A stretch of 64,000 nucleotides of DNA from a virus: positions 45,594 through 109,593 of IMG/VR virus record IMGVR_UViG_3300009082_000018; one strand, given 5' to 3'. The position numbers and the translations under genes are program-made. Positions 47,243 to 55,254 of this stretch are shown here, in pieces. The notes under the pieces are model-generated. The model saw nothing but the letters and a program-made list of their open reading frames with translations, was not told the origin of the DNA and ran no database searches. The first letter of the stretch is position 1. Each line of letters opens with the position of its first letter.

Positions 47243-47283
47243 TTTTCGCCACAGCACACGCGCAAAGACCCCCGCCCCCTGGT

Positions 47284-47398
47284 CTCATAAGAACCAGGAT
47301 CACACTGGACTCCAAGGAAGACCAAAGGGCTGGTTACCAGGGTTTGGGGGATATGGTGTGTCTGTGCCTCCTTGGGTACAGTTGTTGGTTCTTATGAG
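47284..47398. repeat. Nested inverted repeat in the divergent control region
   Basis: CTCATAAGAACCA (47284-47296) and TGGTTCTTATGAG (47386-47398) form a perfect 13-bp inverted repeat 89 bases apart. Inside are CCAAGGA/TCCTTGG, CACAC/GTGTG and a palindrome CTGGTTACCAG at 47330-47340. The 280-base gap holds no gene. It may be a replication origin, an operator pair for the HTH protein, or an RNA structure. Confidence 0.6.
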
Positions 47399-47481
47399 GC
47401 CTCCAGCGTCTCATGGGCATGTAGGCCTCGTCAATACCTATTGCACAACATACTACTAGTATTGATCTTTTTCCTTCTGTC

Positions 47482-47510
47482 TTGACACCTCTTCCGTGAC
47501 CACTTACGGT
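47482..47510 (+). promoter_or_regulatory. Sigma-70-type promoter for the HTH gene
   Basis: TTGACA at 47482-47487, a 17-base spacer, and TACGGT at 47505-47510 (3 of 6 to TATAAT). The start codon lies at 47538, 25 bases downstream of the expected start. Confidence 0.5.
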
Positions 47511-47537
47511 AACGTGGTACACCTGAGAGATACAATC

Positions 47538-48179
47538 ATGGGTAGACCTCGGAAGATTAAGAAGAAACCGCCACCCGTTCCACCAGGGCAGCTGATGCAG
47601 CGCCCTCGCAAGGGATCTCTTGACGAGATTACCGATAGGCGTCAGCAGGTTATACGACTGCGGCTCCGAGGCATGGGGTATCGTGCCATTGCCAAGGAGT
47701 TGGGTGTCGGGCACATGACTGTCAAGCGGGACCTCGAGGCCATCTCCGAGGAGACCCGTACCAAGATGGGCAAGCTCGAGAAGGACTACGTGCTGGCTCA
47801 GTCCCTGTCGGTGTACGAGGAGATTGAGACACAGGCCTGGGACCAGTTTTCCAAGAGCGCTCCTGGCTCCACCCAGCGGGCCAACTTCCTGCAGGTGGTA
47901 CGGGCGGCGCGCAATGACCAGGCCAAGTTGTTGATGGACATCGGCCTCATCTCCAAGACACCCCAGGAAGTGCGGCACGTCGTGACCTCGAAGGTGATCG
48001 AAGGCTGGACGCCGGCAGCTCAAGACCTTGTGGCACTGGCGATCATCAAGGCCGGGCTCACGCCGGCCATGGAGCCTATTCCCGATACCAATCAGCTTCC
48101 TGCTTCCTTCCCATCGGTGATCGATGCTCCACCAGACAGCGATGAGGACGAAGAAGAGCAAGAGGCCCCCGCTACGTGA
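47538..48179 (+). CDS. HTH protein, candidate small terminase subunit
   Basis: 213 residues from ATG 47538. Begins MGRPRKIKKKPPPVPPG, then a helix-turn-helix (VIRLRLRGMGYRAIAKELG, then VGHMTVKRDLEAI), a helical middle and an acidic tail (DSDEDEEEQEAP). HTH plus oligomerising helices plus acidic tail is a common plan for small terminase subunits, but a transcription regulator is equally possible. It is the only rightward gene in its neighbourhood. Confidence 0.65.
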   Translation: MGRPRKIKKKPPPVPPGQLMQRPRKGSLDEITDRRQQVIRLRLRGMGYRAIAKELGVGHMTVKRDLEAISEETRTKMGKLEKDYVLAQSLSVYEEIETQAWDQFSKSAPGSTQRANFLQVVRAARNDQAKLLMDIGLISKTPQEVRHVVTSKVIEGWTPAAQDLVALAIIKAGLTPAMEPIPDTNQLPASFPSVIDAPPDSDEDEEEQEAPAT

Positions 48180-48465
48180 TGTCCTTCCAAGGTGCATTGG
48201 GACGGCTGATTGGTTCTGCTTTGAAGAACTCACTCCTGGTGCTGGCTAGCTTCACTAAGATCTTTATTCCAGCAGGAACGTGATCGTAGAGAGAGCAGAC
48301 CAGGTCTTCTCTTTCTCGTTCACTGATCCCAGACACAACGATGGTTAGTAGTCCTCGGTCCTCATCGATTTTGTGGATCCAAATATCTGGATATTGATCT
48401 AGAATTAACTGATTGATGCCATAAATGGAGTAAGCGGTCGGGAGTTTGGGCTTGCTGCCTGGCAT
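48172..48465 (-). CDS. 97-residue protein ending in APWKDIT
   Basis: Convergent with the previous gene, overlapping it by 8 bases. Alpha/beta sequence of a ferredoxin-like type (GLLTIVVSGISEREREDLVC). Ends SRPNAPWKDIT. Unknown. Confidence 0.7.
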   Translation of the reverse strand: MPGSKPKLPTAYSIYGINQLILDQYPDIWIHKIDEDRGLLTIVVSGISEREREDLVCSLYDHVPAGIKILVKLASTRSEFFKAEPISRPNAPWKDIT

Positions 48466-48474
48466 TGGTTGATC

Positions 48475-48741
48475 CTAGTCAATAATCCATGGAGCTGCCC
48501 GCCTTATCATTGGTTCGAAGAAGCTGACTGAGCCGATCTGAAAAGGCATATTGTTCTCGAGGCAGTGCAATACCCACGCTAGGTCTTCTTCTCCTACGAA
48601 AACAAGATCTACTAGACCATTGACGTTGAAGTTGATCGTTTTTAGTTTGATCTTGGGCAGGTATCGTCTGGTGTAGAACTTGACGGCTGTTTTGCAGTAG
48701 GCAAGGAACTGGCGGTGTCCCAACACTGGGTGATTTGGCAT
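48475..48741 (-). CDS. 88-residue protein ending in APWIID
   Basis: Starts MPNHPVLGHRQFLAYCKTAV; strand-helix alternation; ends MIRRAAPWIID. Possibly paralogous in plan to its neighbours. Unknown. Confidence 0.7.
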   Translation of the reverse strand: MPNHPVLGHRQFLAYCKTAVKFYTRRYLPKIKLKTINFNVNGLVDLVFVGEEDLAWVLHCLENNMPFQIGSVSFFEPMIRRAAPWIID

Positions 48742-49169
48742 CAGTTGATGTCCCGATGTGGTGCTTCGCTCCGGTAGACCTTCAGCTGTTCCGGTGGATT
48801 AGCTTGAGTCCACCTCTCGATCAACTCGATCGCTTTCTTCAGGTGACCAAAGTCAGAGTAGTTGACCACCTTGTCGTTACTGTGGATCCTGACGTCGGTG
48901 ATGAAGTCGCTGTGCCGGCGGCCCTCGTCATCTAGAGACTTCCAGATCGCGAACTCGACCCCGGTGTAGGACTCAGCGGGGGCCCCGGGGATGGAGTGGA
49001 GCCCAAAGCCAGCCTGGATGGACAGGATGTAGCCGTTGGGGGAGAGAGCGTGGATCGAGATGCCACGGGAGTCCCGCCACAGCTCCTCGACGTCGCTTCG
49101 ATCGGAGATGACCCGCCAGCCTCGATCGATCAGGAGCTTCACGAGAAGGTCTTGCGTCATGGTTGACAT
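48741..49169 (-). CDS. 142-residue protein ending in APHRDIN
   Basis: Starts MSTMTQDLLVKLLIDRGW; beta-rich middle (ISIHALSPNGYILSIQAGFG); ends YRSEAPHRDIN. The third neighbour in a row with this tail. Unknown. Confidence 0.7.
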   Translation of the reverse strand: MSTMTQDLLVKLLIDRGWRVISDRSDVEELWRDSRGISIHALSPNGYILSIQAGFGLHSIPGAPAESYTGVEFAIWKSLDDEGRRHSDFITDVRIHSNDKVVNYSDFGHLKKAIELIERWTQANPPEQLKVYRSEAPHRDIN

Positions 49170-49310
49170 CGTTCTGCTCCCTGTTCTACTCTCTCCACAG
49201 AGGCGTCATAGGCCTGTTGGAGTCTGCCGGTTGGCGCCAGCCGCCAGCGGCCTTTGGCGACACTCCGTAGCGGAAAGCAGACTCGCCTCGGGGGCACCCG
49301 AGGCTGACCG

Positions 49311-49490
49311 CTATCGAGCCTCTATTTCGTAGTCCTCGTCGTAGTCGGCGACTTCTTCTTCGTAGGCCGCCTCGGTGTCTGCCGCCTCCAAAAGCTCTGT
49401 GTCCGAGAGTAACCAGATCGCTTCGTCTCTCCAGCCACGCTCCTTCAAGTAGCTCTTGGCGTACCGCCAAGAAGACAGATGCGGGGCATC
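49311..49490 (-). CDS. Acidic small protein, start unclear
   Basis: The frame RYAKSYLKERGWRDEAIWLL, then a very acidic end (AAYEEEVADYDEDYEIEAR), looks coding and stops at 49311. No ATG or GTG in frame precedes it, and the upstream gene reads the same DNA in another phase until 49445. A frameshift or rare start is possible. The right boundary is approximate. Confidence 0.4.
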   Translation of the reverse strand, partial: DAPHLSSWRYAKSYLKERGWRDEAIWLLSDTELLEAADTEAAYEEEVADYDEDYEIEAR

Positions 49491-49696
49491 AGAACACCGA
49501 GGTGGAGACGCCGAACCTTGTCCTCCCGGTCCATCTCCAGGCGGAGCATGTGGAGGTCTTCAAGGATCTGAGCGGTTTCTTTGTCCTCGATGGCTTTCAG
49601 CCTGTTGGCTTCCTTTTGCTCCTCTGGTGTGAGAGTGATCTCCTCTTCCCACTCTCGTTTCCAGTCCGTGTCGCAATTGTTGATTGATCGGCTCAT
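49445..49696 (-). CDS. Hypothetical 83-residue helical protein
   Basis: Charged helices (EEQKEANRLKAIEDKETAQI). The last 14 residues run over DNA that looks coding in another frame. Unknown. Confidence 0.65.
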   Translation of the reverse strand: MSRSINNCDTDWKREWEEEITLTPEEQKEANRLKAIEDKETAQILEDLHMLRLEMDREDKVRRLHLGVLMPRICLLGGTPRAT

Positions 49697-49730
49697 TGAT
49701 CCCTCTTCGTACGGTAGTAGAACGACACCT

Positions 49731-50309
49731 TCACTGTGTCACTAGTCGTGGTTGGCACATCACCTCGTCGTAGATCTTTTTTGCTGCTTCGTACGATTCG
49801 GCTTGGAATTCCTTGATCCGTGTTGCCCCCTTCGTGAGGAAATCCTTCTGAGGATGATTGGCTGGTAGCAATGTGAGTTCCAGATCATCCTTGTTCCAGA
49901 TCTCCCAGTCCTTCACGTCTTCCCAGGTCAGCTCCCACTCTTTCTCGTCCCAGGGAGCTTTACCCTTTGTGATCAGCTTCCACTCGTCTTCAGTCGGGTC
50001 ACGGAACTCGCCTCGAAGCTCAGCGTCGTACTCCCCATCCCGATCAGGCCCCCAGCTATGCATCCTGCCTTCCCAGATGCTGATCCCATCAGGAGCATTG
50101 TCAAGCCCATTGTCATCGAGCCTGTAGCTACCAGAGCCTTCGTGCCAGGCTGCCCAGCAGGAACCGATAGCGTAGAGAACACATCCAGCTCCACCATTGC
50201 AGGCCACCACCAGTCGGCTGTTCATCTCTCTTTTGTACTTCGACCACGGAGAAAGCTGCTCTCCAAGATCGATGGGCTCTGCAACCGTCCAGTCTTTGTT
50301 TGGCATCAC
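49731..50309 (-). CDS. Hypothetical 192-residue acidic protein
   Basis: Tryptophan- and glutamate-rich; contains GKAPWDEKEWE internally. No family recognised. Confidence 0.7.
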   Translation of the reverse strand: MMPNKDWTVAEPIDLGEQLSPWSKYKREMNSRLVVACNGGAGCVLYAIGSCWAAWHEGSGSYRLDDNGLDNAPDGISIWEGRMHSWGPDRDGEYDAELRGEFRDPTEDEWKLITKGKAPWDEKEWELTWEDVKDWEIWNKDDLELTLLPANHPQKDFLTKGATRIKEFQAESYEAAKKIYDEVMCQPRLVTQ

Positions 50310-50563
50310 TTTTTCTCGCTCTCAACTTGATCCAACTTGGTGTACAGAATAGCTTTTGTCTTCTCTCGACGATAGAATGACACCTTGACCGAATTAGGAT
50401 CAAGGTCCCACATCGGATCTGCGTCCTCGAAGTCGTTTCCAGGAAATAAAGACCCACGCCAACTACGCACACACTCTTCGATGTAGCCTCGGGCGTCAGT
50501 CTTGGTCGCCGTGGGTGGCAGTTCCAGTTCCACCACAAACTTGGCTTTGACTTTCCGCTTCAT
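50306..50563 (-). CDS. Hypothetical 85-residue protein
   Basis: Strand start KAKFVVELELPPTATK, a helix and strands (SVKVSFYRREKTKAILY). Overlaps neighbours by four bases on each side. Confidence 0.7.
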   Translation of the reverse strand: MKRKVKAKFVVELELPPTATKTDARGYIEECVRSWRGSLFPGNDFEDADPMWDLDPNSVKVSFYRREKTKAILYTKLDQVESEKK

Positions 50564-50832
50564 CGTCTCTGCCTTGGTTCCCAGGGGACTGCAATCCTTC
50601 CGTCACCGTTGCAACGATCGCAGACCTCGCGGTTCTGGCGCCGGCCTACAGGGCAGTCTCCCACACGATGTAGCTCGTCGGTAAAGTCTTCCATGAAGAC
50701 CCAGTCCCTGACTGTGCCATGGCCCCCACATTCTGGACAAAGCACAAGTTTCCATCCTGGCCTACGCTTCCCGTTGCGTGGATACGTGTTGAGATCACGT
50801 ATCCCCTGACTCGTAAGTTTCGACTCTGGCAT
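50560..50832 (-). CDS. DnaJ-type zinc-finger protein
   Basis: 90 residues with CPECGGHG and CDRCNGDG, two CxxCxGxG half-sites. Second such small protein in the window after 38476. Confidence 0.75.
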   Translation of the reverse strand: MPESKLTSQGIRDLNTYPRNGKRRPGWKLVLCPECGGHGTVRDWVFMEDFTDELHRVGDCPVGRRQNREVCDRCNGDGRIAVPWEPRQRR

Positions 50833-50848
50833 CTTCTAATCCTTGACG

Positions 50849-51103
50849 CTACTTTTCGTCTGCATCTGACATGTGGTGCATTACCTTGTTGCGAAGAGGC
50901 TTCAGTCCGGCTTTGATTCGATTACGATCACATTCCTCAAGAAGCTTGAGCTTCTCCCACTGGGCCACACGTTTTGCTACGTCCATTGGGTCCTGAGACC
51001 CTTCAAGAGCTTCAGTAGGGACACCCTTGCGGATCGCCCGGTCAATGGCATAACGCAGCAGCGCATCTTGATCCTCGTCCGAGATGAGCTTCTTCTCTTC
51101 CAT
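50849..51103 (-). CDS. Hypothetical 84-residue helical protein
   Basis: Helical and charged (DQDALLRYAIDRAIRKG). Unknown. Confidence 0.65.
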   Translation of the reverse strand: MEEKKLISDEDQDALLRYAIDRAIRKGVPTEALEGSQDPMDVAKRVAQWEKLKLLEECDRNRIKAGLKPLRNKVMHHMSDADEK

Positions 51104-51112
51104 GACAAAACC

Positions 51113-51379
51113 TCATCGGTTGATCTCCTTTTTGATCTTCTCCACATCTTCCACGCAGAGTGCTTTGACCTCGTCGTCTGCCACCTTGTCAAGGAAGTAC
51201 AGGAGGAGGAACCCGAAGTCCTTGCGGTTGAGCACACCTTGCGCGAGCCTGTCCCAATCAACGTAGGCCTGGTCAAAGTGGAATCCTTCATGGATGTAGA
51301 TCTCAAAGGCCAACCTCGCTGCTTGTGACTGTGTGAAGTCGTTGCCTGCGATGGTTAGCATGACGGATTCTCTTGCCAT
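51113..51379 (-). CDS. Hypothetical 88-residue protein
   Basis: Contains AARLAFEIYIHEGFHFD and a C-terminal charged helix. Starts inside the end of the helicase gene (77-base overlap). Unknown. Confidence 0.65.
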   Translation of the reverse strand: MARESVMLTIAGNDFTQSQAARLAFEIYIHEGFHFDQAYVDWDRLAQGVLNRKDFGFLLLYFLDKVADDEVKALCVEDVEKIKKEINR

Positions 51380-52577
51380 GCTTGATCACTTTCTTCTGGG
51401 GTGCAATGGTCTTCGTGGGTGCAGAGTGGGTGCTCGACAGCTCATGAACGCAGTGCCGGACAGCCAGACCAAACCCAATGAGGCAGGCTATCAGAATCGC
51501 CAGGGTGAGGACGATCCAGAAAGCATTCTCGAGGCGCTCCCGAAGAGGAGGTCTTGCTTGCCCGAAGACCACTCTGGGAGGTGCAGAGAAGCTTGGGTAG
51601 CGGGCTGCAGTTCGAGGAGAGAACACTGGAGCCACTGCCAGCTCGATCACCTTCAGGTGAGTCTTGCCGGGTGCCAGACGGGTTCCTCGGCCGATCATCT
51701 GCTCGTAGAGAGAGCGAGAGTCGGTGTTACGGGCCAGGATTACGCACTCGACCGTGGGCTCGTCGTAGCCCTCGGTGAGCACGTTGCAGTTGGCCAGCAC
51801 CTTGATCTTGCTCTGGCTGAATTGCTTCAGTGTCTCGGCGCGGTCTTCCTTGTCCATGCCACCGTGGACGAAGCAGGCCTTGATGTCGCCCTGGTTGAAT
51901 GCGTTGGCCACTTCGATGGAGTGCCCCACGTCATGACAGAAGATGATCGTCTTCTGGTTGGAGGCCAGGGTCTTGTAGGCCTGCAGGACGTGTTCTGCAT
52001 CCAGAGACTCGACCTGGTGCTCGATCTTCTGTATCGGGACCAGGAAGCCCTTGTGGGTCAGCTCGTCCATGCCCATCGAGAAGATCACACCGTCTGTGAA
52101 GACCTCGAGGAGGTCTGCATCATCGGAGCGGTATGGCGTGGCTGTGAAGCCGATCACCACTGCGCTCGAGAAGTGGTCCACGACCCGACGGTAGCTCTGT
52201 GCTGAGGCGTGGTGGCACTCGTCGATGATCACCAGGTCGAACTCGCTGGCGTTGAACTTGAGGAGCCTGCCGTTCGTGTTGAGGCTCTGGATGGACGCCA
52301 CCACGACCGGGCAGTTCTCGCTGGCCTTCTGCTTGGCCTTCTCGATCTCAGCGCTCAGGCCAGCGTCTTGCAGCTTGTCCTGGGCCTGGGTTAGCAGCTC
52401 GCCTCGGTGGGCAATCACGAGGGTGCGCTTGCGACTCAGAACCTTGGGCAGTTCAGAGAAGATGACTGTCTTGCCGCCACCTGTGGCCAGGTGAGCCAAC
52501 ATCCGACGCTTGCCTACCATGACAGCGTCCAGGATGCTGGAGAGACAGGAGTTCTGGTATGGTCGAAGTGTTCTCAT
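51303..52577 (-). CDS. SF2 helicase with C-terminal membrane helix
   Basis: 424 residues from ATG 52577. Motif I HLATGGGKT, motif II IIDECHHA, motif III FTATPYRSD, motif V NVLTEGYDEP, motif VI QMIGRGTRL: a complete DEAD/H-like helicase. After about residue 320 comes a proline/basic linker, then a clear membrane span (FWIVLTLAILIACLIGFG) and a basic tail (KKVIKHGKRIRHANHRR). A membrane-tied helicase is unusual. The frame is continuous, but the tail overlaps the next gene by 77 bases. Confidence 0.88.
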   Translation of the reverse strand: MRTLRPYQNSCLSSILDAVMVGKRRMLAHLATGGGKTVIFSELPKVLSRKRTLVIAHRGELLTQAQDKLQDAGLSAEIEKAKQKASENCPVVVASIQSLNTNGRLLKFNASEFDLVIIDECHHASAQSYRRVVDHFSSAVVIGFTATPYRSDDADLLEVFTDGVIFSMGMDELTHKGFLVPIQKIEHQVESLDAEHVLQAYKTLASNQKTIIFCHDVGHSIEVANAFNQGDIKACFVHGGMDKEDRAETLKQFSQSKIKVLANCNVLTEGYDEPTVECVILARNTDSRSLYEQMIGRGTRLAPGKTHLKVIELAVAPVFSPRTAARYPSFSAPPRVVFGQARPPLRERLENAFWIVLTLAILIACLIGFGLAVRHCVHELSSTHSAPTKTIAPQKKVIKHGKRIRHANHRRQRLHTVTSSEVGL

Positions 52578-52587
52578 CCTGAGCAAA

Positions 52588-52609
52588 TATAGTCGATCTC
52601 ACTTTTCCT
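52588..52609 (-). repeat. Conserved intergenic element
   Basis: AGGAAAAGTGAGATCGACTA, directly upstream of the SF2 helicase start. Confidence 0.7.
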
Positions 52610-52733
52610 ACTCGATGTCACTCCATTGAGTGTTGACTCGCTTGCACTGCCTGAGTAGCTTCCAGAGCACTACCTCTTCCCAGACTTCCCACTGGTTCAG
52701 GTCCCAGTTCCAGATGAGGATGTAGACGGACAT
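52608..52733 (-). CDS. 41-residue small protein
   Basis: ATG 52733 to TAG 52608. Aromatic-rich start (YILIWNWDLNQWEVWEE) then a basic helix. Overlaps the previous gene by 37 bases. Its stop is the TAG that begins a copy of the conserved intergenic element. Confidence 0.5.
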   Translation of the reverse strand: MSVYILIWNWDLNQWEVWEEVVLWKLLRQCKRVNTQWSDIE

Positions 52734-53002
52734 GGCGTAACCATCTTTCGTCGATCTGAATTCAGAGTACAGCAGCACCCGTCACCAATGTATAGCTGCC
52801 GTTCAATCCGAAGTCGATCCTTTTTATTCGCATCAAGAACCAGACCACACCAGTAGCGACCATCTTGAAAGCGGAGAGCCCCACAAGGGGGTTTGTGACC
52901 GTAGAGAGCAGCGCCGACGATGCATGGTGCCTTCTTGCAGCAGAAGCCGCAACCCACGCAAGACGGATAGGCTACAGAGGTTCTGGGCTGTAGATCTTCC
53001 AT
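52697..53002 (-). CDS. Cysteine-rich YkgJ-like protein
   Basis: 101 residues. CVGCGFCCKKAPC near the start and later CGALRF and CCCTL resemble YkgJ/UPF0153 zinc- or iron-sulfur-cluster proteins. Function of that family is not settled. Confidence 0.7.
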   Translation of the reverse strand: MEDLQPRTSVAYPSCVGCGFCCKKAPCIVGAALYGHKPPCGALRFQDGRYWCGLVLDANKKDRLRIERQLYIGDGCCCTLNSDRRKMVTPCPSTSSSGTGT

Positions 53003-53247
53003 GATGCCTCAAGCAGTAAGGCCTGCTCCGCGATGGATGTGGCCTCTTCCAGTTCTCCGGCTGCTTTGGCTTTCAGTGCCTTGTCACGGAGGTACCTGAT
53101 CCTTTCTCGTACCGTGTCTCTGAATTCTTGTATCTGCCAGGCTTGCTCACGAGCGTATTCCTCGAGAGATTTCCCAGGTGCCTTTTCCTCCTCGTATGGG
53201 TCGATCCCATATTTGATCCAGTCTATTTCTCTTTGGTCCATCACCAC
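52972..53247 (-). CDS. Hypothetical 91-residue helical protein
   Basis: Strongly helical (RERIRYLRDKALKAKAAGEL), predicted antiparallel coiled coil. Unknown. Confidence 0.65.
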   Translation of the reverse strand: MVMDQREIDWIKYGIDPYEEEKAPGKSLEEYAREQAWQIQEFRDTVRERIRYLRDKALKAKAAGELEEATSIAEQALLLEASWKIYSPEPL

Positions 53248-53924
53248 ACAGCCTTTTTGGATCGTCCTGAGATTGCCGATCCGAGTTTGGTTTTGGGCTT
53301 CTTCTTCCTTTTGGACTGGCGCCGTACCTTGACGCTGGTCACCGTGGAGTCTTTCATGTTCTCCACGTACGGCTCGAGAGCAGAGATGATGTCACCGAAG
53401 CCACAGTGGTGAAACGTTTCACCTAGAAGGGAAGAGGCTGCGCTCAGGAACGTGTCGTAGTGGTTGAGGGCCACCTTGCTGAGGATGTGTGTGTCTGCCC
53501 AGGCAATGCTCCAGAGCATTGCGGCGTAGGCGTGAGCACGCTTTTTGCCAGCCTTCAGCATGATCTTGTGGGTCTTGGCATCGAAGTGGCAGGTGGACCC
53601 AACCATCCTCTTGCTGTACTCGATCTCGATTCCCATTCTCTTGACTTCATCTCTGTTGTTCCAGCAGATGAACTTGATGATCTGGGTGAATTCTTTTCTG
53701 ATGCGCCACGGGTAGCAGTCGCTTTCCTCTTGGAGCTGGATCCGCCGGGCTTTGGTCTCTTCTTTGCGGTTCTCTTGCATGGTCAAAGAAGACACCATGG
53801 CTCGTCGGATCAGTGATCCTGCTTTCTCTGAGCAGGGAAGGCAATAGCGCCGGATATCGTCGTGATGCATGGTCTTTGGTGCTCGCAGGCCGGTGTTGCA
53901 GTTTGGACAGCGCCAGATCTTCAT
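53241..53924 (-). CDS. Zinc-finger protein with SprT-like flavour
   Basis: 227 residues. N-terminal CPNC...CLPC zinc ribbon. The middle, IEIEYSKRMVGSTCHFDAKT followed by a helix, recalls SprT-type zinc peptidase folds, but no HExxH is present. Basic C terminus. Family not assigned. Confidence 0.7.
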   Translation of the reverse strand: MKIWRCPNCNTGLRAPKTMHHDDIRRYCLPCSEKAGSLIRRAMVSSLTMQENRKEETKARRIQLQEESDCYPWRIRKEFTQIIKFICWNNRDEVKRMGIEIEYSKRMVGSTCHFDAKTHKIMLKAGKKRAHAYAAMLWSIAWADTHILSKVALNHYDTFLSAASSLLGETFHHCGFGDIISALEPYVENMKDSTVTSVKVRRQSKRKKKPKTKLGSAISGRSKKAVW

Positions 53925-53926
53925 GA

Positions 53927-54151
53927 TCAGTTCCTGATGATCTCGATATGGAGGTCCATCGGAATGTCGAAGACAGCTCTGGTGGCGGTTTTCAGGTCCA
54001 CGGTGCGATAGGGAAGGTTGATGGAGACTCCCACGACTTCCTCGGTGAGTAGCTCGACTCCTTGTACTCCGGCAAAGGCTGAGGCGGGTCCGAAGATGAC
54101 GAGGTCTCCCACCTGCATTTCCTTCACACAGATCAGCATTCGGTTCTCCAT
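53927..54151 (-). CDS. Hypothetical 74-residue protein
   Basis: ATG 54151 preferred because GAGGAG sits 6 bases before it; an upstream ATG at 54169 is possible. Beta-rich (LICVKEMQVGDLVIFGPASA). A copy of the conserved element lies just upstream. Confidence 0.65.
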   Translation of the reverse strand: MENRMLICVKEMQVGDLVIFGPASAFAGVQGVELLTEEVVGVSINLPYRTVDLKTATRAVFDIPMDLHIEIIRN

Positions 54152-54170
54152 ATTCTTCTCCTCAGCCATA

Positions 54171-54193
54171 GTGTCTTCGATCTCAGTCTTCCT
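54171..54193 (-). repeat. Conserved intergenic element
   Basis: AGGAAGACTGAGATCGAAGA, overlapping the stop of the gene at 54183. Confidence 0.65.
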
Positions 54194-54410
54194 GGTTGTT
54201 TCTGACCTCATCCTCGAGGTAGCTGACTGCCTCGTTTGGCAATGTTGTGGTGGCACGAAGTACCTTCAGCTCGAGGGGCTTGGCTAGCTCTTCAAGCTTG
54301 GCCTGCAATGCATCGGCCTGGTCGTCATTGGTGACGGTGCAAACCTGGATGTCCACGTTTCGGCCGATCTGGCTGATCCCAACCACCATGAAAGTAACCA
54401 TTGCCATCAC
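54183..54410 (-). CDS. Hypothetical 75-residue protein
   Basis: Strand-helix pattern (DIQVCTVTNDDQADALQAKL). Ends NNQED, encoded at the front of a conserved element. Confidence 0.65.
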   Translation of the reverse strand: MMAMVTFMVVGISQIGRNVDIQVCTVTNDDQADALQAKLEELAKPLELKVLRATTTLPNEAVSYLEDEVRNNQED

Positions 54411-54416
54411 GCCCTC

Positions 54417-54809
54417 TTAGTTCAGTTGGTTCTCGCTGCAGGGTGCTTTGTGTCCGCCACGCAGCTTGCAGTAGTCCTTGTGTTCACAGTCCTTGCAGTC
54501 CTCATTCTCGTCGACACTGGCCTCCATGTCAGCCACAGCGCCAACCAGCTTGCCGAGAACAGCAGAGGCCAGGCGCCAGTAGATGATCCCGTACCTTTTT
54601 GATACGTAGCTGCATTCCTCTAGGATCCGATTCATGAGCTGGTCGTTGAATCGATCCAGGTCTGTTGGTTGGAGATGCCTCTTGATGTCCACGAGGCATT
54701 CTCCGAAGATCGAGTTGAGAAGGTGCTCTCCGGCGTCTTTCTCTCTCATGTCCACTTTGTAGCCGGTGCTGAGGGTGACGTACTTGGACCTGGACTTTGG
54801 ACGGGCCAC
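54417..54809 (-). CDS. Cysteine-containing 130-residue protein
   Basis: Helical core and CKDCEHKDYC near the end, perhaps one zinc site. Unknown. Confidence 0.7.
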   Translation of the reverse strand: MARPKSRSKYVTLSTGYKVDMREKDAGEHLLNSIFGECLVDIKRHLQPTDLDRFNDQLMNRILEECSYVSKRYGIIYWRLASAVLGKLVGAVADMEASVDENEDCKDCEHKDYCKLRGGHKAPCSENQLN

Positions 54810-54818
54810 GGTGATCTC

Positions 54819-55238
54819 CTAGTCGCTGCTGTCGACTACGTTGAGGTGTCCGCACTTGGTGCAAACGCTCACATGATAGCAGCGTCCGCCGTGGTAGATA
54901 CCTCTTTTTTGGCACTCCTCGGAGCTGATCCCTTGGTACGTGTGCTTGCAGCCGAAGCGGAAGTAGGAGATCTTCTCGCCCCAGTAGTTGCAGACGATCC
55001 CGATTCCGGTTCCGTCGTCGTAGAAGTACAGCCACGCGTCGACCATGGTGCGGTTCTTGCCACTGGTGGGGAGCATCTGTCGGTGTTCGATGAACAGGGG
55101 TGCGTAGCTGCTGAAGCGAGTGTCCTGGACCAGCTCCTTGATGGTGATCTTGGTCCAGCCCGGAGGGAAGTCGTTGTAGCTGCCCCACTTCTCTTCGTGA
55201 TCTTTCGGAGGGTTCTTGCTCTCGAGCTTGCTGATCAT
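54819..55238 (-). CDS. Hypothetical 139-residue protein
   Basis: ATG 55238 behind GAGGAG. Beta-rich, with CNYWGEKISYFRFGCKHTYQ and a C-terminal CTKCG. Preceded by a conserved element. Confidence 0.7.
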   Translation of the reverse strand: MISKLESKNPPKDHEEKWGSYNDFPPGWTKITIKELVQDTRFSSYAPLFIEHRQMLPTSGKNRTMVDAWLYFYDDGTGIGIVCNYWGEKISYFRFGCKHTYQGISSEECQKRGIYHGGRCYHVSVCTKCGHLNVVDSSD

Positions 55239-55254
55239 TGGCTTCTCCTCAATC

